In this document: positions 27,496 through 34,107 of the stretch, one piece after another
Layout of the letters: the number at the start of each line of letters is the position of its first letter
Numbering within the stretch: the first letter of the stretch is position 1
Position numbers and translations under genes: made by a program
Notes under the pieces: generated by a model
What the model saw: only the letters and a program-made list of their open reading frames with translations
Told to the model about the DNA's origin: nothing
The model's database searches: none
Source: a virus
Virus record (IMG/VR): IMGVR_UViG_3300032326_002011
Coordinates: 1-34,966 of that record
Direction: 5' to 3' (one strand)
Length of the DNA stretch: 34,966 bases

Positions 27496-28286
27496 TTTCA
27501 GTAATCATTCCAACATATAAAGAGCCTGAAGTATTAGATTTATGTTTAAAATCTGCTATTCTAGGACAATTTTATACTAATCAAATTATAGTAGTTGTAG
27601 ATGGATTTTATGATTTAAATAAAGACGTTCTTGAAAAATATAAAGAATATATTCAAATTTTAAATTTAGAGGAAAACGTTGGACTTTGTAAAGCTACTAA
27701 TTTAGGAGTATACAATGCTTCTTATGATAAAATTCTTATTGTAAATGATGATAATGTTTTTCCACATGGTTGGGATTTAACATTAGTAGAAGAATTTAAA
27801 GAAGGAACAGTATTCGCTCCTAATCAAATCGAACCTACTCCTTCTATGTTTAGGCAATTCCATATTAAAGATTTAGGTCGTGATCCTAACACATTTGATT
27901 TACAAGAATTTTGGGATTATGTAAATTCGCTTTCAATTTTGCCTAATGAAAATACTGGCTCAACATTACCTATCTTTATGTCTAAAAAAGATTACTTAAG
28001 AGTTGGAGGTTGGGATGAAGCTTATCCTGGTGCTTGGGTTGTTGATTGGGAATTTTTCTTAAAATGTGAACTCTCAGGAATGAATATGGTTCGTTCTTAT
28101 AATTGTCATTTTTATCATTTTGTATCTATAGGTACAGAGGCTACTCCTGAAGAAAAAGCTAATAAACAAGCTAAAGAACAAATGTGCCATGAATACTTTA
28201 GGTATAAATGGGGGGTATATGCCCAACATAACCCCGAAACGAATTCAAAAATGTTAAGTATTTATACTCATGGAACAGAAATTTAA
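27492..28286 (+). CDS. Glycosyltransferase family 2
   Basis: A 264-residue GT2. It begins ISVIIPTYKEPEVLDLCLKS, with QIIVVVDGFYD, NVGLCKATNLGV and LIVNDDNVFPHGWD supplying the nucleotide-binding Asp and the DxD-like site (NDDN). The YPGAWVVDWEFFLKCELSG segment is the conserved ED-type catalytic region of family 2. The ATG at 27492 overlaps the previous stop; an upstream TTG at 27480 is less likely. It is the last sugar enzyme of this block and overlaps the next small gene by 17 bases. Confidence 0.92.
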   Translation: MISVIIPTYKEPEVLDLCLKSAILGQFYTNQIIVVVDGFYDLNKDVLEKYKEYIQILNLEENVGLCKATNLGVYNASYDKILIVNDDNVFPHGWDLTLVEEFKEGTVFAPNQIEPTPSMFRQFHIKDLGRDPNTFDLQEFWDYVNSLSILPNENTGSTLPIFMSKKDYLRVGGWDEAYPGAWVVDWEFFLKCELSGMNMVRSYNCHFYHFVSIGTEATPEEKANKQAKEQMCHEYFRYKWGVYAQHNPETNSKMLSIYTHGTEI

Positions 28287-28584
28287 ACTTGAGTTTCCAC
28301 TTGATCTAGAAATCAAGTATGAGGACCCACAAGAACTATTAGAGTTGGCTTCTAAAGAAGAATTTGTTACATTTATGTTCGGAAATGCCATAGCAGCAAT
28401 CAAGCAAGCTATCCGTAAAAATAAAAGTGAATGTGTTATATTCAGCATACAAAACTATAATGTAACAGTAGCTATTAAAAAAGAACATTATAAAACATTC
28501 TTAAATAAAGCTATTAAACACTATGAATCTCTAGAAGAATATGTTAAATGTAGTGAATTAGTAACCTTAAAATCCAGATTATGA
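28270..28584 (+). CDS. Small unknown protein
   Basis: A 104-residue, mainly helical, charged protein without a recognised domain. It has KEEFVTFMFGNAIAAIKQAIRKN followed by a strand pair (CVIFSIQNYNVTVAIKKEHY) and a C-terminal helix. The start at 28270 lies inside the end of the GT2 gene, and the end overlaps the next small gene by four bases. It belongs by style to the run of small phage genes that begins here. Confidence 0.7.
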   Translation: MEQKFKLEFPLDLEIKYEDPQELLELASKEEFVTFMFGNAIAAIKQAIRKNKSECVIFSIQNYNVTVAIKKEHYKTFLNKAIKHYESLEEYVKCSELVTLKSRL

Positions 28585-28751
28585 CTATATACTGTTATTA
28601 TTATATCAAAAATGATCCTAGCAAAGAAAAACTAGGTAAAATATTAACTGGTTCAAGACTAGAAGCCGCTAAAGAATTTGCTGGTCAAAAACAACTTCCA
28701 CTTAAAACCTTTCTTTCAATTTGGGGTGTAGCTAAAAAAACAGTATTCTAA
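28581..28751 (+). CDS. Very small unknown protein (56 residues)
   Basis: An open frame of 57 codons from ATG at 28581, overlapping the previous stop (ATGA) and the next start (TAATG). These two junctions are the main evidence that it is a real gene filling what would otherwise be a 166-base gap. It starts MTIYCYYYIKNDPSKEKLGK and ends in FLSIWGVAKKTVF. The pattern SRLEAAKEFAGQKQLPLKTFL looks like a small helix-turn-helix or phage adaptor fold, but no family is recognised. Confidence 0.68.
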   Translation: MTIYCYYYIKNDPSKEKLGKILTGSRLEAAKEFAGQKQLPLKTFLSIWGVAKKTVF

Positions 28752-29146
28752 TGGACCCCAAGAAGGACTTTAAAAAATTCTTTCAAAAGATGTTTGATAC
28801 TCCTGTTGACATACAGGGAGAAATTCTTACATCTGAAGAATTAACTAAAAAGAACTTTATTATTTTTGTAGACAACTATAAAAAAGCTATCCTACGTTCT
28901 AGAGAAGCTCAAGAAAAGTTTGGCTTGGATTTTTGGAGCTGGGAAGATTTATTTGCTAAATCACTCGAGGGTCTTATTTATTATTCATTTGATGAAGAGG
29001 TAGCTGACGTAATTTTATGGTACATTTACGAACATTCATTAGCTGAAGACCAAGAAGATAAAATTATCAATTTTGGAGATGAACAGTTTGTTATAGAAAC
29101 AGCTGAAGATCTTTATGATATTATTTGTCTATACGAGGAAGAGTAA
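28751..29146 (+). CDS. Unknown acidic protein
   Basis: A 131-residue acidic protein of unknown function. It is largely helical, with FIIFVDNYKKAILRSREAQE in the first half and EEVADVILWYIYEHS in the second, and a very acidic C terminus (YDIICLYEEE). There are no cysteine clusters or membrane segments. The start overlaps the stop of the 56-residue gene. The promoter for the next gene begins inside its last codons, so this gene ends the upstream transcription block. Confidence 0.75.
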   Translation: MDPKKDFKKFFQKMFDTPVDIQGEILTSEELTKKNFIIFVDNYKKAILRSREAQEKFGLDFWSWEDLFAKSLEGLIYYSFDEEVADVILWYIYEHSLAEDQEDKIINFGDEQFVIETAEDLYDIICLYEEE

Positions 29147-29155
29147 TTATATTTA
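29125..29155 (+). promoter_or_regulatory. Promoter TTG-N20-TATATTTA before the zinc finger gene
   Basis: TTG at 29125-29127, exactly 20 bases, then TATATTTA at 29148-29155, 18 bases before the ATG at 29174. The -33 part lies within the upstream coding sequence. Spacing to the start is the same as for the promoters at 7555 and 32875. Confidence 0.75.
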
Positions 29156-29173
29156 CAAATAAAGGTTATATGT

Positions 29174-29491
29174 ATGGAACAAAAGGAAATTATGATTATA
29201 GAATGTCTAGGATGTGGTGAGGCAATTCACCCAAAACGAATTGAGATCCTCCCCAACACTAAATACTGTGTAAACTGTTCAGATGTCGGTCGTAAACGCG
29301 GTGTTACCGTACAACGCGGAGAAGGTGATCACTCATACACGGATGTTGTAATCATGGAAGAAAAACAATTCATTCAGTACATTATTAAAGATAAACCTAA
29401 AAAGGGATCTAGTAAGGCTGAATTTCAAAATTTTGATGAAGATGAATCTACACCAGATACTGCTGGTCTAGATGTTGTAGACATTGGATAA
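29174..29491 (+). CDS. DksA/TraR-type C4 zinc finger protein
   Basis: A 105-residue protein. CLGCGEAIHPKRIEILPNT with YCVNC gives a four-cysteine zinc finger (Cys11, 14, 32, 35) of DksA/TraR type, in which the finger is followed by a short basic stretch. The long N-terminal coiled coil that reaches the polymerase secondary channel in DksA is missing, as in several short phage homologues. The C-terminal half is acidic. An out-of-frame ATG at 29170 precedes the real start. It may act on host RNA polymerase or bind nucleic acid. Confidence 0.82.
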   Translation: MEQKEIMIIECLGCGEAIHPKRIEILPNTKYCVNCSDVGRKRGVTVQRGEGDHSYTDVVIMEEKQFIQYIIKDKPKKGSSKAEFQNFDEDESTPDTAGLDVVDIG

Positions 29492-30135
29492 TGCCAAAAC
29501 CAAAACCATTAACTAAAGAACAAATTTTAGCAGCTATGGGGGTTACAAAAAGTAACCGCTCAGCAGCTCGTTATTTGAACTGTAGTTACACACACTATAA
29601 ACAGTGGGCTAAAAACTATGATGCTACAGAACCAGGTTACAAAAACCTATTTGAGCAACATTTAAATCAAGCAGGTAAAGGTATTAAAAAGTGGATTGGT
29701 AATCATGGTAAAACACCCCCACTACAAGATCTAATAAACGGAATAATCCCAGCAACAAGTTTCTCACCTGCTAAGATTAAAAAACGTTTATTTGAAGAAG
29801 GTTATTTAAAAGAAGAGTGTGGTTTATGTGGGTTTAGTGAGCGTAGAGTATCAGATTATAAGATACCTTTGTTACTTCATTTTAAAGATAAAGACCCAAA
29901 AAACTATAGACTAGAAAATTTAGAGGTACTCTGTTATAATCATTATTTTCTTATGGTGGGTGATGTATTTAACCCATCTGATATAGCCCAAATTGAAGAT
30001 TCAGTTCCTAAATTCAAAACATCAGATGCTATTGATTGGGAGCTAGATGATTATCAACTTGAGCGTTTGAAAGAATTAGGTTTACATAACACAACTGAAT
30101 CAGATGATGGTTCAGAATTTATTTCTAGAATATGA
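29491..30135 (+). CDS. HNH-like zinc protein with N-terminal HTH
   Basis: A 214-residue protein. The N-terminal region (about 8-45) looks like a helix-turn-helix (SNRSAARYLNCSYTHYKQWA). A treble-clef HNH-like module follows: CGLC (Cys110, Cys113), LLLHFKDKDPKNYRLENL (His130, Asn143) and LCYNHY (Cys148, His151). The usual second His next to the first is Phe here, so nuclease activity is uncertain. Similar proteins exist in T4-like phages as HNH endonucleases or DNA-binding proteins. It starts in TAATG overlap with the zinc finger gene and ends in ATGA overlap. Confidence 0.78.
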   Translation: MPKPKPLTKEQILAAMGVTKSNRSAARYLNCSYTHYKQWAKNYDATEPGYKNLFEQHLNQAGKGIKKWIGNHGKTPPLQDLINGIIPATSFSPAKIKKRLFEEGYLKEECGLCGFSERRVSDYKIPLLLHFKDKDPKNYRLENLEVLCYNHYFLMVGDVFNPSDIAQIEDSVPKFKTSDAIDWELDDYQLERLKELGLHNTTESDDGSEFISRI

Positions 30136-30287
30136 AATCTAAAAAACACGAAAAGATAACTAAAGATTATCAAAAAGAAAAAGCGAAACATCTCGAAAAA
30201 CTAGCTGATAAAATGTTGGAGAACGACGAGAAGGTTCGTAAATTTAAGGAGAAGAAAACAGACGGAAAATTTCTTGACTTGTTTTAA
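30132..30287 (+). CDS. Very small basic helical protein (51 residues)
   Basis: An open frame of 52 codons from ATG at 30132 (ATGA overlap with the HNH-like gene) to the stop at 30285-30287. It is almost entirely charged and helical, with many Lys and Glu, in the style MKSKKHEKITKDYQKEK, ending KFLDLF. It could form a single coiled-coil helix. The overlap and the good fit in the gap support it as a gene; the function is unknown. Confidence 0.65.
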   Translation: MKSKKHEKITKDYQKEKAKHLEKLADKMLENDEKVRKFKEKKTDGKFLDLF

Positions 30288-30302
30288 TTTAAACCAAAGG
30301 TT

Positions 30303-30848
30303 ATGTTTTATACTTACAACCGCCAAAACCTCGAATTTAAACGATTCGGTTTTAAACACTATTCAATTTTACTACTTACCCTATTTGTAACCTACACAGT
30401 AGGTCGATTCATCCAGGTAAACCACCTTACTCTATATGAAAAAGAATTTATCATTTATATGGATCGGAATTATTTTAGTCAAGATGCTTTAGTTGAAACT
30501 ATTAAAAATAAGCATCTTAAATTTCCACACATCGTCTTAGCTCAGGCTACATTGGAGACTGGTAGTTTTAAATCTAAAGTATTTAAACAAAACCATAACT
30601 TGTTTGGAATGAAGCAATCACTTCGTCGTCCTACAACTTGTATAGGTACTAAAAATGGTCACGCATACTATGATCATTGGGAATCATCAGTTGAAGACTA
30701 TGGTTACTATCAAGCAACTTCAGGTCTAATTAAGGCACGGAGTGATCAAGAATATTATAACCTACTTTCACAAATGGGTTATGCTGAAGATCCAAATTAT
30801 ATTTTAAAAGTTAAAAAACTAGCCGAAGAACTTAAAGACAAATTTTAA
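30303..30848 (+). CDS. Membrane-anchored glucosaminidase (GH73-like peptidoglycan hydrolase)
   Basis: A 181-residue protein. A basic N terminus and a hydrophobic segment (about 20-36, YSILLLTLFVTYTVGRF) form a signal anchor. The GH73/FlgJ-type domain follows: FPHIVLAQATLETGSF with catalytic Glu85, QNHNLFGMK (97-104), and YDHWESSVEDYGYYQ. It cleaves the glycan strands of peptidoglycan between N-acetylglucosamine and N-acetylmuramic acid. The membrane anchor would place the enzyme in the periplasm, so it could work in lysis. It starts at GTTATG after a 15-base gap. No holin is recognised next to it. Confidence 0.9.
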   Translation: MFYTYNRQNLEFKRFGFKHYSILLLTLFVTYTVGRFIQVNHLTLYEKEFIIYMDRNYFSQDALVETIKNKHLKFPHIVLAQATLETGSFKSKVFKQNHNLFGMKQSLRRPTTCIGTKNGHAYYDHWESSVEDYGYYQATSGLIKARSDQEYYNLLSQMGYAEDPNYILKVKKLAEELKDKF

Positions 30849-30895
30849 CATATTTATAACTGTTCAGTTATTACTAATGTTAATTTGTTCTTTAA

Positions 30896-31039
30896 ATGGC
30901 AAAAATTAAATCCCAAACTACAACTTCGTTTCAAGAAAAACCAGACGTATCTCGCCCAGGTGTTCATGCTAAAACTAAAACATCTAAGCTCAAAACTAGT
31001 AAACTTTATAAAAAAGCCTACAGAGGGCAAGGTAAATAA
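30896..31039 (+). CDS. Small basic protein with conserved-looking RPGVHAKTKTS core
   Basis: A frame of 48 codons from ATG at 30896. The product is 47 residues and strongly basic. The central SRPGVHAKTKTSKLKTSKLY and the tail KKAYRGQGK match a type of tiny protein I recall from many T4-like marine phages, where it is annotated as hypothetical. The 47-base gap before it holds a CATATTTA box but no TTG at the expected distance. The stop overlaps the next ATG by one base (TAATG). It may be a nucleic-acid-binding peptide or structural accessory. Confidence 0.72.
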   Translation: MAKIKSQTTTSFQEKPDVSRPGVHAKTKTSKLKTSKLYKKAYRGQGK

Positions 31040-31158
31040 TGGCACAGTCAGAGAAAAAACGAGTTGAGGGTAGAAAACCTCTAAGTAAAAAAACTAAAGT
31101 AAAATTTGGAAAACGTTTAGAGGCTAATTATATTGTATTAAATAAATTAACTAATTAA
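31039..31158 (+). CDS. Tiny basic protein (39 residues)
   Basis: A frame of 40 codons, starting in TAATG overlap with the previous small gene. The product is Lys/Arg-rich (EKKRVEGRKPLSKKTKVKFG) with a short helical end. Nothing further can be recognised. The overlap and conserved small-gene setting support translation. Confidence 0.6.
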   Translation: MAQSEKKRVEGRKPLSKKTKVKFGKRLEANYIVLNKLTN

Positions 31159-31166
31159 ATTCTGTT

Positions 31167-31301
31167 ATGAGTAAAGTATCAAGTAAGGCTCGTTACGAAG
31201 CTTTTTCTGAGTGGCTTAAGTGGGCACAAACCAAGTACCCATCTATGAAGCGTAAGAAGAAAGCACGTCCCGACTACCTGCTTTCCAATGAGGACTATTA
31301 A
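31167..31301 (+). CDS. Tiny basic protein (44 residues) with GTTATG start
   Basis: A frame of 45 codons from ATG at 31167, in the GTTATG context. The product begins MSKVSSKARYEAFSEWLKW and contains the basic run KRKKKARPDYLL. Codon choice (CTG, TCC, GAG, AAG) is noticeably richer in G+C than that of its neighbours. A weak promoter-like TTG-N20-TAAATTCT (31133-31163) precedes it. The function is unknown; the amphipathic helix plus basic patch could bind nucleic acid. Confidence 0.68.
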   Translation: MSKVSSKARYEAFSEWLKWAQTKYPSMKRKKKARPDYLLSNEDY

Positions 31302-31470
31302 TATCCCAGGATCAATGTTAGAACTATTGTTCACCCTTCCAGATGAACAATTAGCTGAAATTACTATAGAACGTCCTGATATAATGCAAAGTATTTGTTT
31401 GGGGGTTAGTTTAGAGTTATATGAAAGAGAAAAACTTGAAAATACTAGTAATAGGAGAGAGTTGTGTTGA
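31288..31470 (+). CDS. Small unknown protein overlapping both neighbours
   Basis: A 60-residue frame from ATG at 31288, or about 51 residues from ATG at 31315. The product is acidic and helical (MLELLFTLPDEQLAEITIE). It overlaps the 44-residue gene by 14 bases and the sugar kinase gene by 50 bases, a large overlap that weakens the call. Without it, a gap of about 120 bases would remain before the kinase, so I keep it at moderate confidence. Confidence 0.5.
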   Translation: MRTINIPGSMLELLFTLPDEQLAEITIERPDIMQSICLGVSLELYEREKLENTSNRRELC

Positions 31471-32170
31471 CCAATTTGTGTATTGTAACACAAATAGACT
31501 TTCACCCGAAGCACCAGTTCCAGTCTTAAACCCAGTTTATACAACTGAAAATTCAGGCATGGCTGGTAACGTTTATGAAAACGTTTGTGCTTTAGATCTT
31601 GAATCTGATGTTACGTTGTGTTATCAAGATGAAGATATAATTAAGAGAAGATATATTGATGTTAAATCCAACCATATGTTTCTTCGAGTTGATACTGGAG
31701 AAGATAAAATAACCGAATTTGATTATTCAGAAAACATAACTCAACAAATTAAAGAAGCTGATCTTGTTATTGTAAGTGATTATAATAAGGGATTTTTAGA
31801 TAATCATATGTTATGGGATATTGGCCATTTAGCTAAAATATCAATTTTAGATACTAAACGTAAATTACCTCAAGATGTAGCTAATAAATATTCTTTTATT
31901 AAATTAAATGAGAGTGAATCTAAAAACAATTCACATTTAAATCCTAAGAATATAATTACTACTTTAGGTTCTAAAGGAGCATATTACAACGGTGAACTAA
32001 TCCCTCAAAATAACCCCCAGCAAACCATAGATGTTTCAGGTGCCGGTGACACTTTTGTAGCGGCATTTGCTGTTAAATTTTTAGAAACATTAGAAGAAAA
32101 AGCTGCTATCGAATATGCTAATGATATGGCCGGAAAAGTGGTTAGTAAAAGAGGTGTAGTTACTCCATGA
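31421..32170 (+). CDS. Compact PfkB-family sugar kinase, HldE/RfaE-like
   Basis: A 249-residue kinase resembling the N-terminal half of HldE, which phosphorylates D-glycero-D-manno-heptose 7-phosphate. ILVIGESCVDQFVYC and the diagnostic RLSPEAPVPVL (about 26-36) match HldE closely, as does SGMAGNVYENV for the substrate loop. The active-site motif is DVSGAGDTF (204-212, with base Asp210). HldE kinase domains are about 315 residues; here the segment after AGNVYENV is shortened. No nucleotidyltransferase half is fused, but the fusion at 12910 could supply one. It overlaps the sulfotransferase gene by four bases. Confidence 0.88.
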   Translation: MKEKNLKILVIGESCVDQFVYCNTNRLSPEAPVPVLNPVYTTENSGMAGNVYENVCALDLESDVTLCYQDEDIIKRRYIDVKSNHMFLRVDTGEDKITEFDYSENITQQIKEADLVIVSDYNKGFLDNHMLWDIGHLAKISILDTKRKLPQDVANKYSFIKLNESESKNNSHLNPKNIITTLGSKGAYYNGELIPQNNPQQTIDVSGAGDTFVAAFAVKFLETLEEKAAIEYANDMAGKVVSKRGVVTP

Positions 32171-32895
32171 TAATCCCAGAGCATAAAATATTTTTTCATC
32201 ATGTTCCTAAAACTGGGGGGAAAACCATAGATAATTTTTTATATGATTATTTTAATTTACCCTACAAGAGTTGGTTATACTTCACAGAAGGGTTAAGTTT
32301 AAGAAAATCTTTTACAGATAAAGAAGTATATTCTGTTTTTAATATTTGCCATCTCCAATACATAGAATTATTTAAATTAGCAAAAAAGTCAAATATTCAA
32401 ATTGATAATAGTTGGGATATTTTTACTATTGTAAGAAATCCATACTATAGAGCTTGTTCAGCTATATTTTTTCAACCTGTTTTAGAATGTATGAACCATA
32501 TGCATACATTACCTACAATTAAAGAAAAAAGAAAATTATTTACAAAATCTTATAATCAATATTTTAGTACAGATGGTTTGGGTAATGACTGGTTTTCACA
32601 TAGAGTACCTCAACATTTAATATTGGAAACTGATGTTAATATTCCTTCTTACAAAATGTATAAGTATGAGGAAGGTTTAGAAAATATTTTAACAAAAGCT
32701 TTAAGTAATAAAATTAAAGAAAATATTGTTTTAACCAATAGACACCAAAATCAAAACGATTTTAATATTCCTAAAACAGACTATCTTAGTTTATTTACTA
32801 GGAGTTATATTGAAAAAATAAACGAATATTATTATAAGGATTTTGAATTTTGTGGTTATGAAATGTGGAATCCCTTGGATTTTCCTGAAAATTAA
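32167..32895 (+). CDS. Sulfotransferase-family protein
   Basis: A 242-residue protein with PAPS-dependent sulfotransferase features: the 5'-phosphosulfate loop HVPKTGG (12-18), and the 3'-phosphate region IVRNPYYRACSAIF (88-101, with Arg90 and Ser98). The remaining part is helical with several His and Tyr residues. It would move sulfate from PAPS to a hydroxyl of a glycan or protein. PAPS would have to come from the host. It is translationally coupled to the sugar kinase (ATGA), so the acceptor is probably a sugar. The next promoter overlaps its last codons. Confidence 0.85.
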   Translation: MIIPEHKIFFHHVPKTGGKTIDNFLYDYFNLPYKSWLYFTEGLSLRKSFTDKEVYSVFNICHLQYIELFKLAKKSNIQIDNSWDIFTIVRNPYYRACSAIFFQPVLECMNHMHTLPTIKEKRKLFTKSYNQYFSTDGLGNDWFSHRVPQHLILETDVNIPSYKMYKYEEGLENILTKALSNKIKENIVLTNRHQNQNDFNIPKTDYLSLFTRSYIEKINEYYYKDFEFCGYEMWNPLDFPEN

Positions 32896-32905
32896 ATTAT
32901 ATTTA
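32875..32905 (+). promoter_or_regulatory. Promoter TTG-N20-TATATTTA before the oxygenase-SET-GT25 unit
   Basis: TTG at 32875-32877, 20 bases, then TATATTTA at 32898-32905, ending 18 bases before the ATG at 32924. It drives a three-gene unit that ends at the hairpin at 34812. Confidence 0.75.
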
Positions 32906-32923
32906 TTATAAACATTATACGTT

Positions 32924-33709
32924 ATGTGGAAAACTGGTCAAATTGGACAACCTAAGTACGCGACTGAAGAAGATTTCGCTTCACCTTATATTTTACCCTT
33001 TAAAGAGGAGCCTACATTAAAAGTTAATTTTAGTAATTTAGATTACTATAAAGAACAATGGCAAAAAGGTAATAATGCTGTTTTAACAGATTTTTTTGAT
33101 GAACAATCCGCACTTGCTTTATGGTCTTATTATTATAATAAACCTGACCATGATTATGATTTAGCTATCTTCCCAGATCATTTTGGTCATTATGAAGAAG
33201 GAGCTTACCCACTTTATAGATGTAAACCAGACGATCCTTCAATTCCAGATCGAGTAAATTATTCACTTAAGATGAATGATGAAGGTAGATTTTCTTACAT
33301 GTACAGACGTACAGAAGACTATCACCCCCTACTTAATTGCTTTGCTGAAGATTGGTTTATTAAAAAACTAGAATACATTACAGGCTATGAAAATCTCCAG
33401 TTTACTTGGGACATGACCTTTATTTCAAACTATGGCCCTGGTCATTATAACGGACCTCATACTGATGGTTCTAATGGTAGAATTGCTTTTGTATTCCATT
33501 TATCTAAAGATTGGAAACCTTGGAATGGTGGTTTATTCTTAAGAATGGATCATGATTGGACTAAAGCAGATGCTGTGATATCTCCTAGCTTTAATAAATT
33601 TGCTATGTTTAATGTGTTTGGAGATGGTTATGGTGCTCCTCACTTAGTAACAGAAGTAGCTCAGGGCTGTACTAATAGAAGAATTAGTTATACTGGTTGG
33701 TATCAATAG
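32924..33709 (+). CDS. Prolyl-4-hydroxylase-like Fe(II)/2-oxoglutarate oxygenase
   Basis: A 261-residue oxygenase of the P4H/SM-20 type. Iron ligands are His179 and Asp181 in PHTDGSNG and His240 in APHLVTEV; the 2-oxoglutarate Arg is in NRRISYTGWY (252-253). The WNGGLFLRMD segment and the final R-x-S-x-x-GW pattern match enzymes that hydroxylate proline or other residues in proteins. The N-terminal 80 residues are a separate region (FFDEQSALALWSYYYN). The start is GTTATG. It is followed by a SET protein and a GT25, suggesting oxidation and decoration of a protein side chain. A nucleotide or sugar substrate cannot be excluded. Confidence 0.9.
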   Translation: MWKTGQIGQPKYATEEDFASPYILPFKEEPTLKVNFSNLDYYKEQWQKGNNAVLTDFFDEQSALALWSYYYNKPDHDYDLAIFPDHFGHYEEGAYPLYRCKPDDPSIPDRVNYSLKMNDEGRFSYMYRRTEDYHPLLNCFAEDWFIKKLEYITGYENLQFTWDMTFISNYGPGHYNGPHTDGSNGRIAFVFHLSKDWKPWNGGLFLRMDHDWTKADAVISPSFNKFAMFNVFGDGYGAPHLVTEVAQGCTNRRISYTGWYQ

Positions 33710-34107
33710 TGGATTCATTAATTCATCCTTTTAAATGTGTAGTTAAACCCTCTCCTGGAAAAGGTTTAGGGGTGTTTGCTACTGAATTTATTAAAGAAGG
33801 TGAAGTAATTGAAGAATGTCATTTAATCACTATTCCTGAAAATGCATTTTTATTCATAGCAGAATTATTTACTGATTATAGATTTAATTGGCCTAAAACA
33901 GGTAAGACCTTAGAACAAGTGTTACCCTTAGGATTTGGATGTATCTACAACCATTCAGATGATAACAATGCTATATGGGCTGATCACCCTACTGAAAAAT
34001 TATTTCAATTTATAGCTATTAAAGATATTCTACCTGGTGAGGAAATCTGTACTTATTATGGAGATCATACTTATTGGGGTGAAAGAACTCATACTAAAGT
34101 ATTATGA
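33709..34107 (+). CDS. SET-domain protein (putative lysine methyltransferase)
   Basis: A 132-residue SET domain, counted from GTG at 33709, which overlaps the oxygenase stop (TAGTG). An in-frame TTG at 33697 is an alternative. SET landmarks are present in order: GKGLGVFATEFIKEGEVI (17-34), YNHSDDNNA (80-88; NHS is the SAM and pseudoknot motif), and IKDILPGEEICTYYGD (104-119, catalytic Tyr region). The length is minimal, without pre- or post-SET cysteines. It would methylate a lysine on a protein, or possibly another amine. SET proteins are mainly eukaryotic but occur in some bacteria and viruses. Confidence 0.88.
   Translation: MDSLIHPFKCVVKPSPGKGLGVFATEFIKEGEVIEECHLITIPENAFLFIAELFTDYRFNWPKTGKTLEQVLPLGFGCIYNHSDDNNAIWADHPTEKLFQFIAIKDILPGEEICTYYGDHTYWGERTHTKVL

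Noticed and set aside
30849-30895. Promoter at CATATTTA before the 47-residue gene
   Set aside because: No TTG at 20 bases upstream and the first base of the box differs.
31133-31163. Promoter TTG-N20-TAAATTCT before the 44-residue gene
   Set aside because: Spacing is right, but the -7 box matches too poorly in such A+T-rich DNA.
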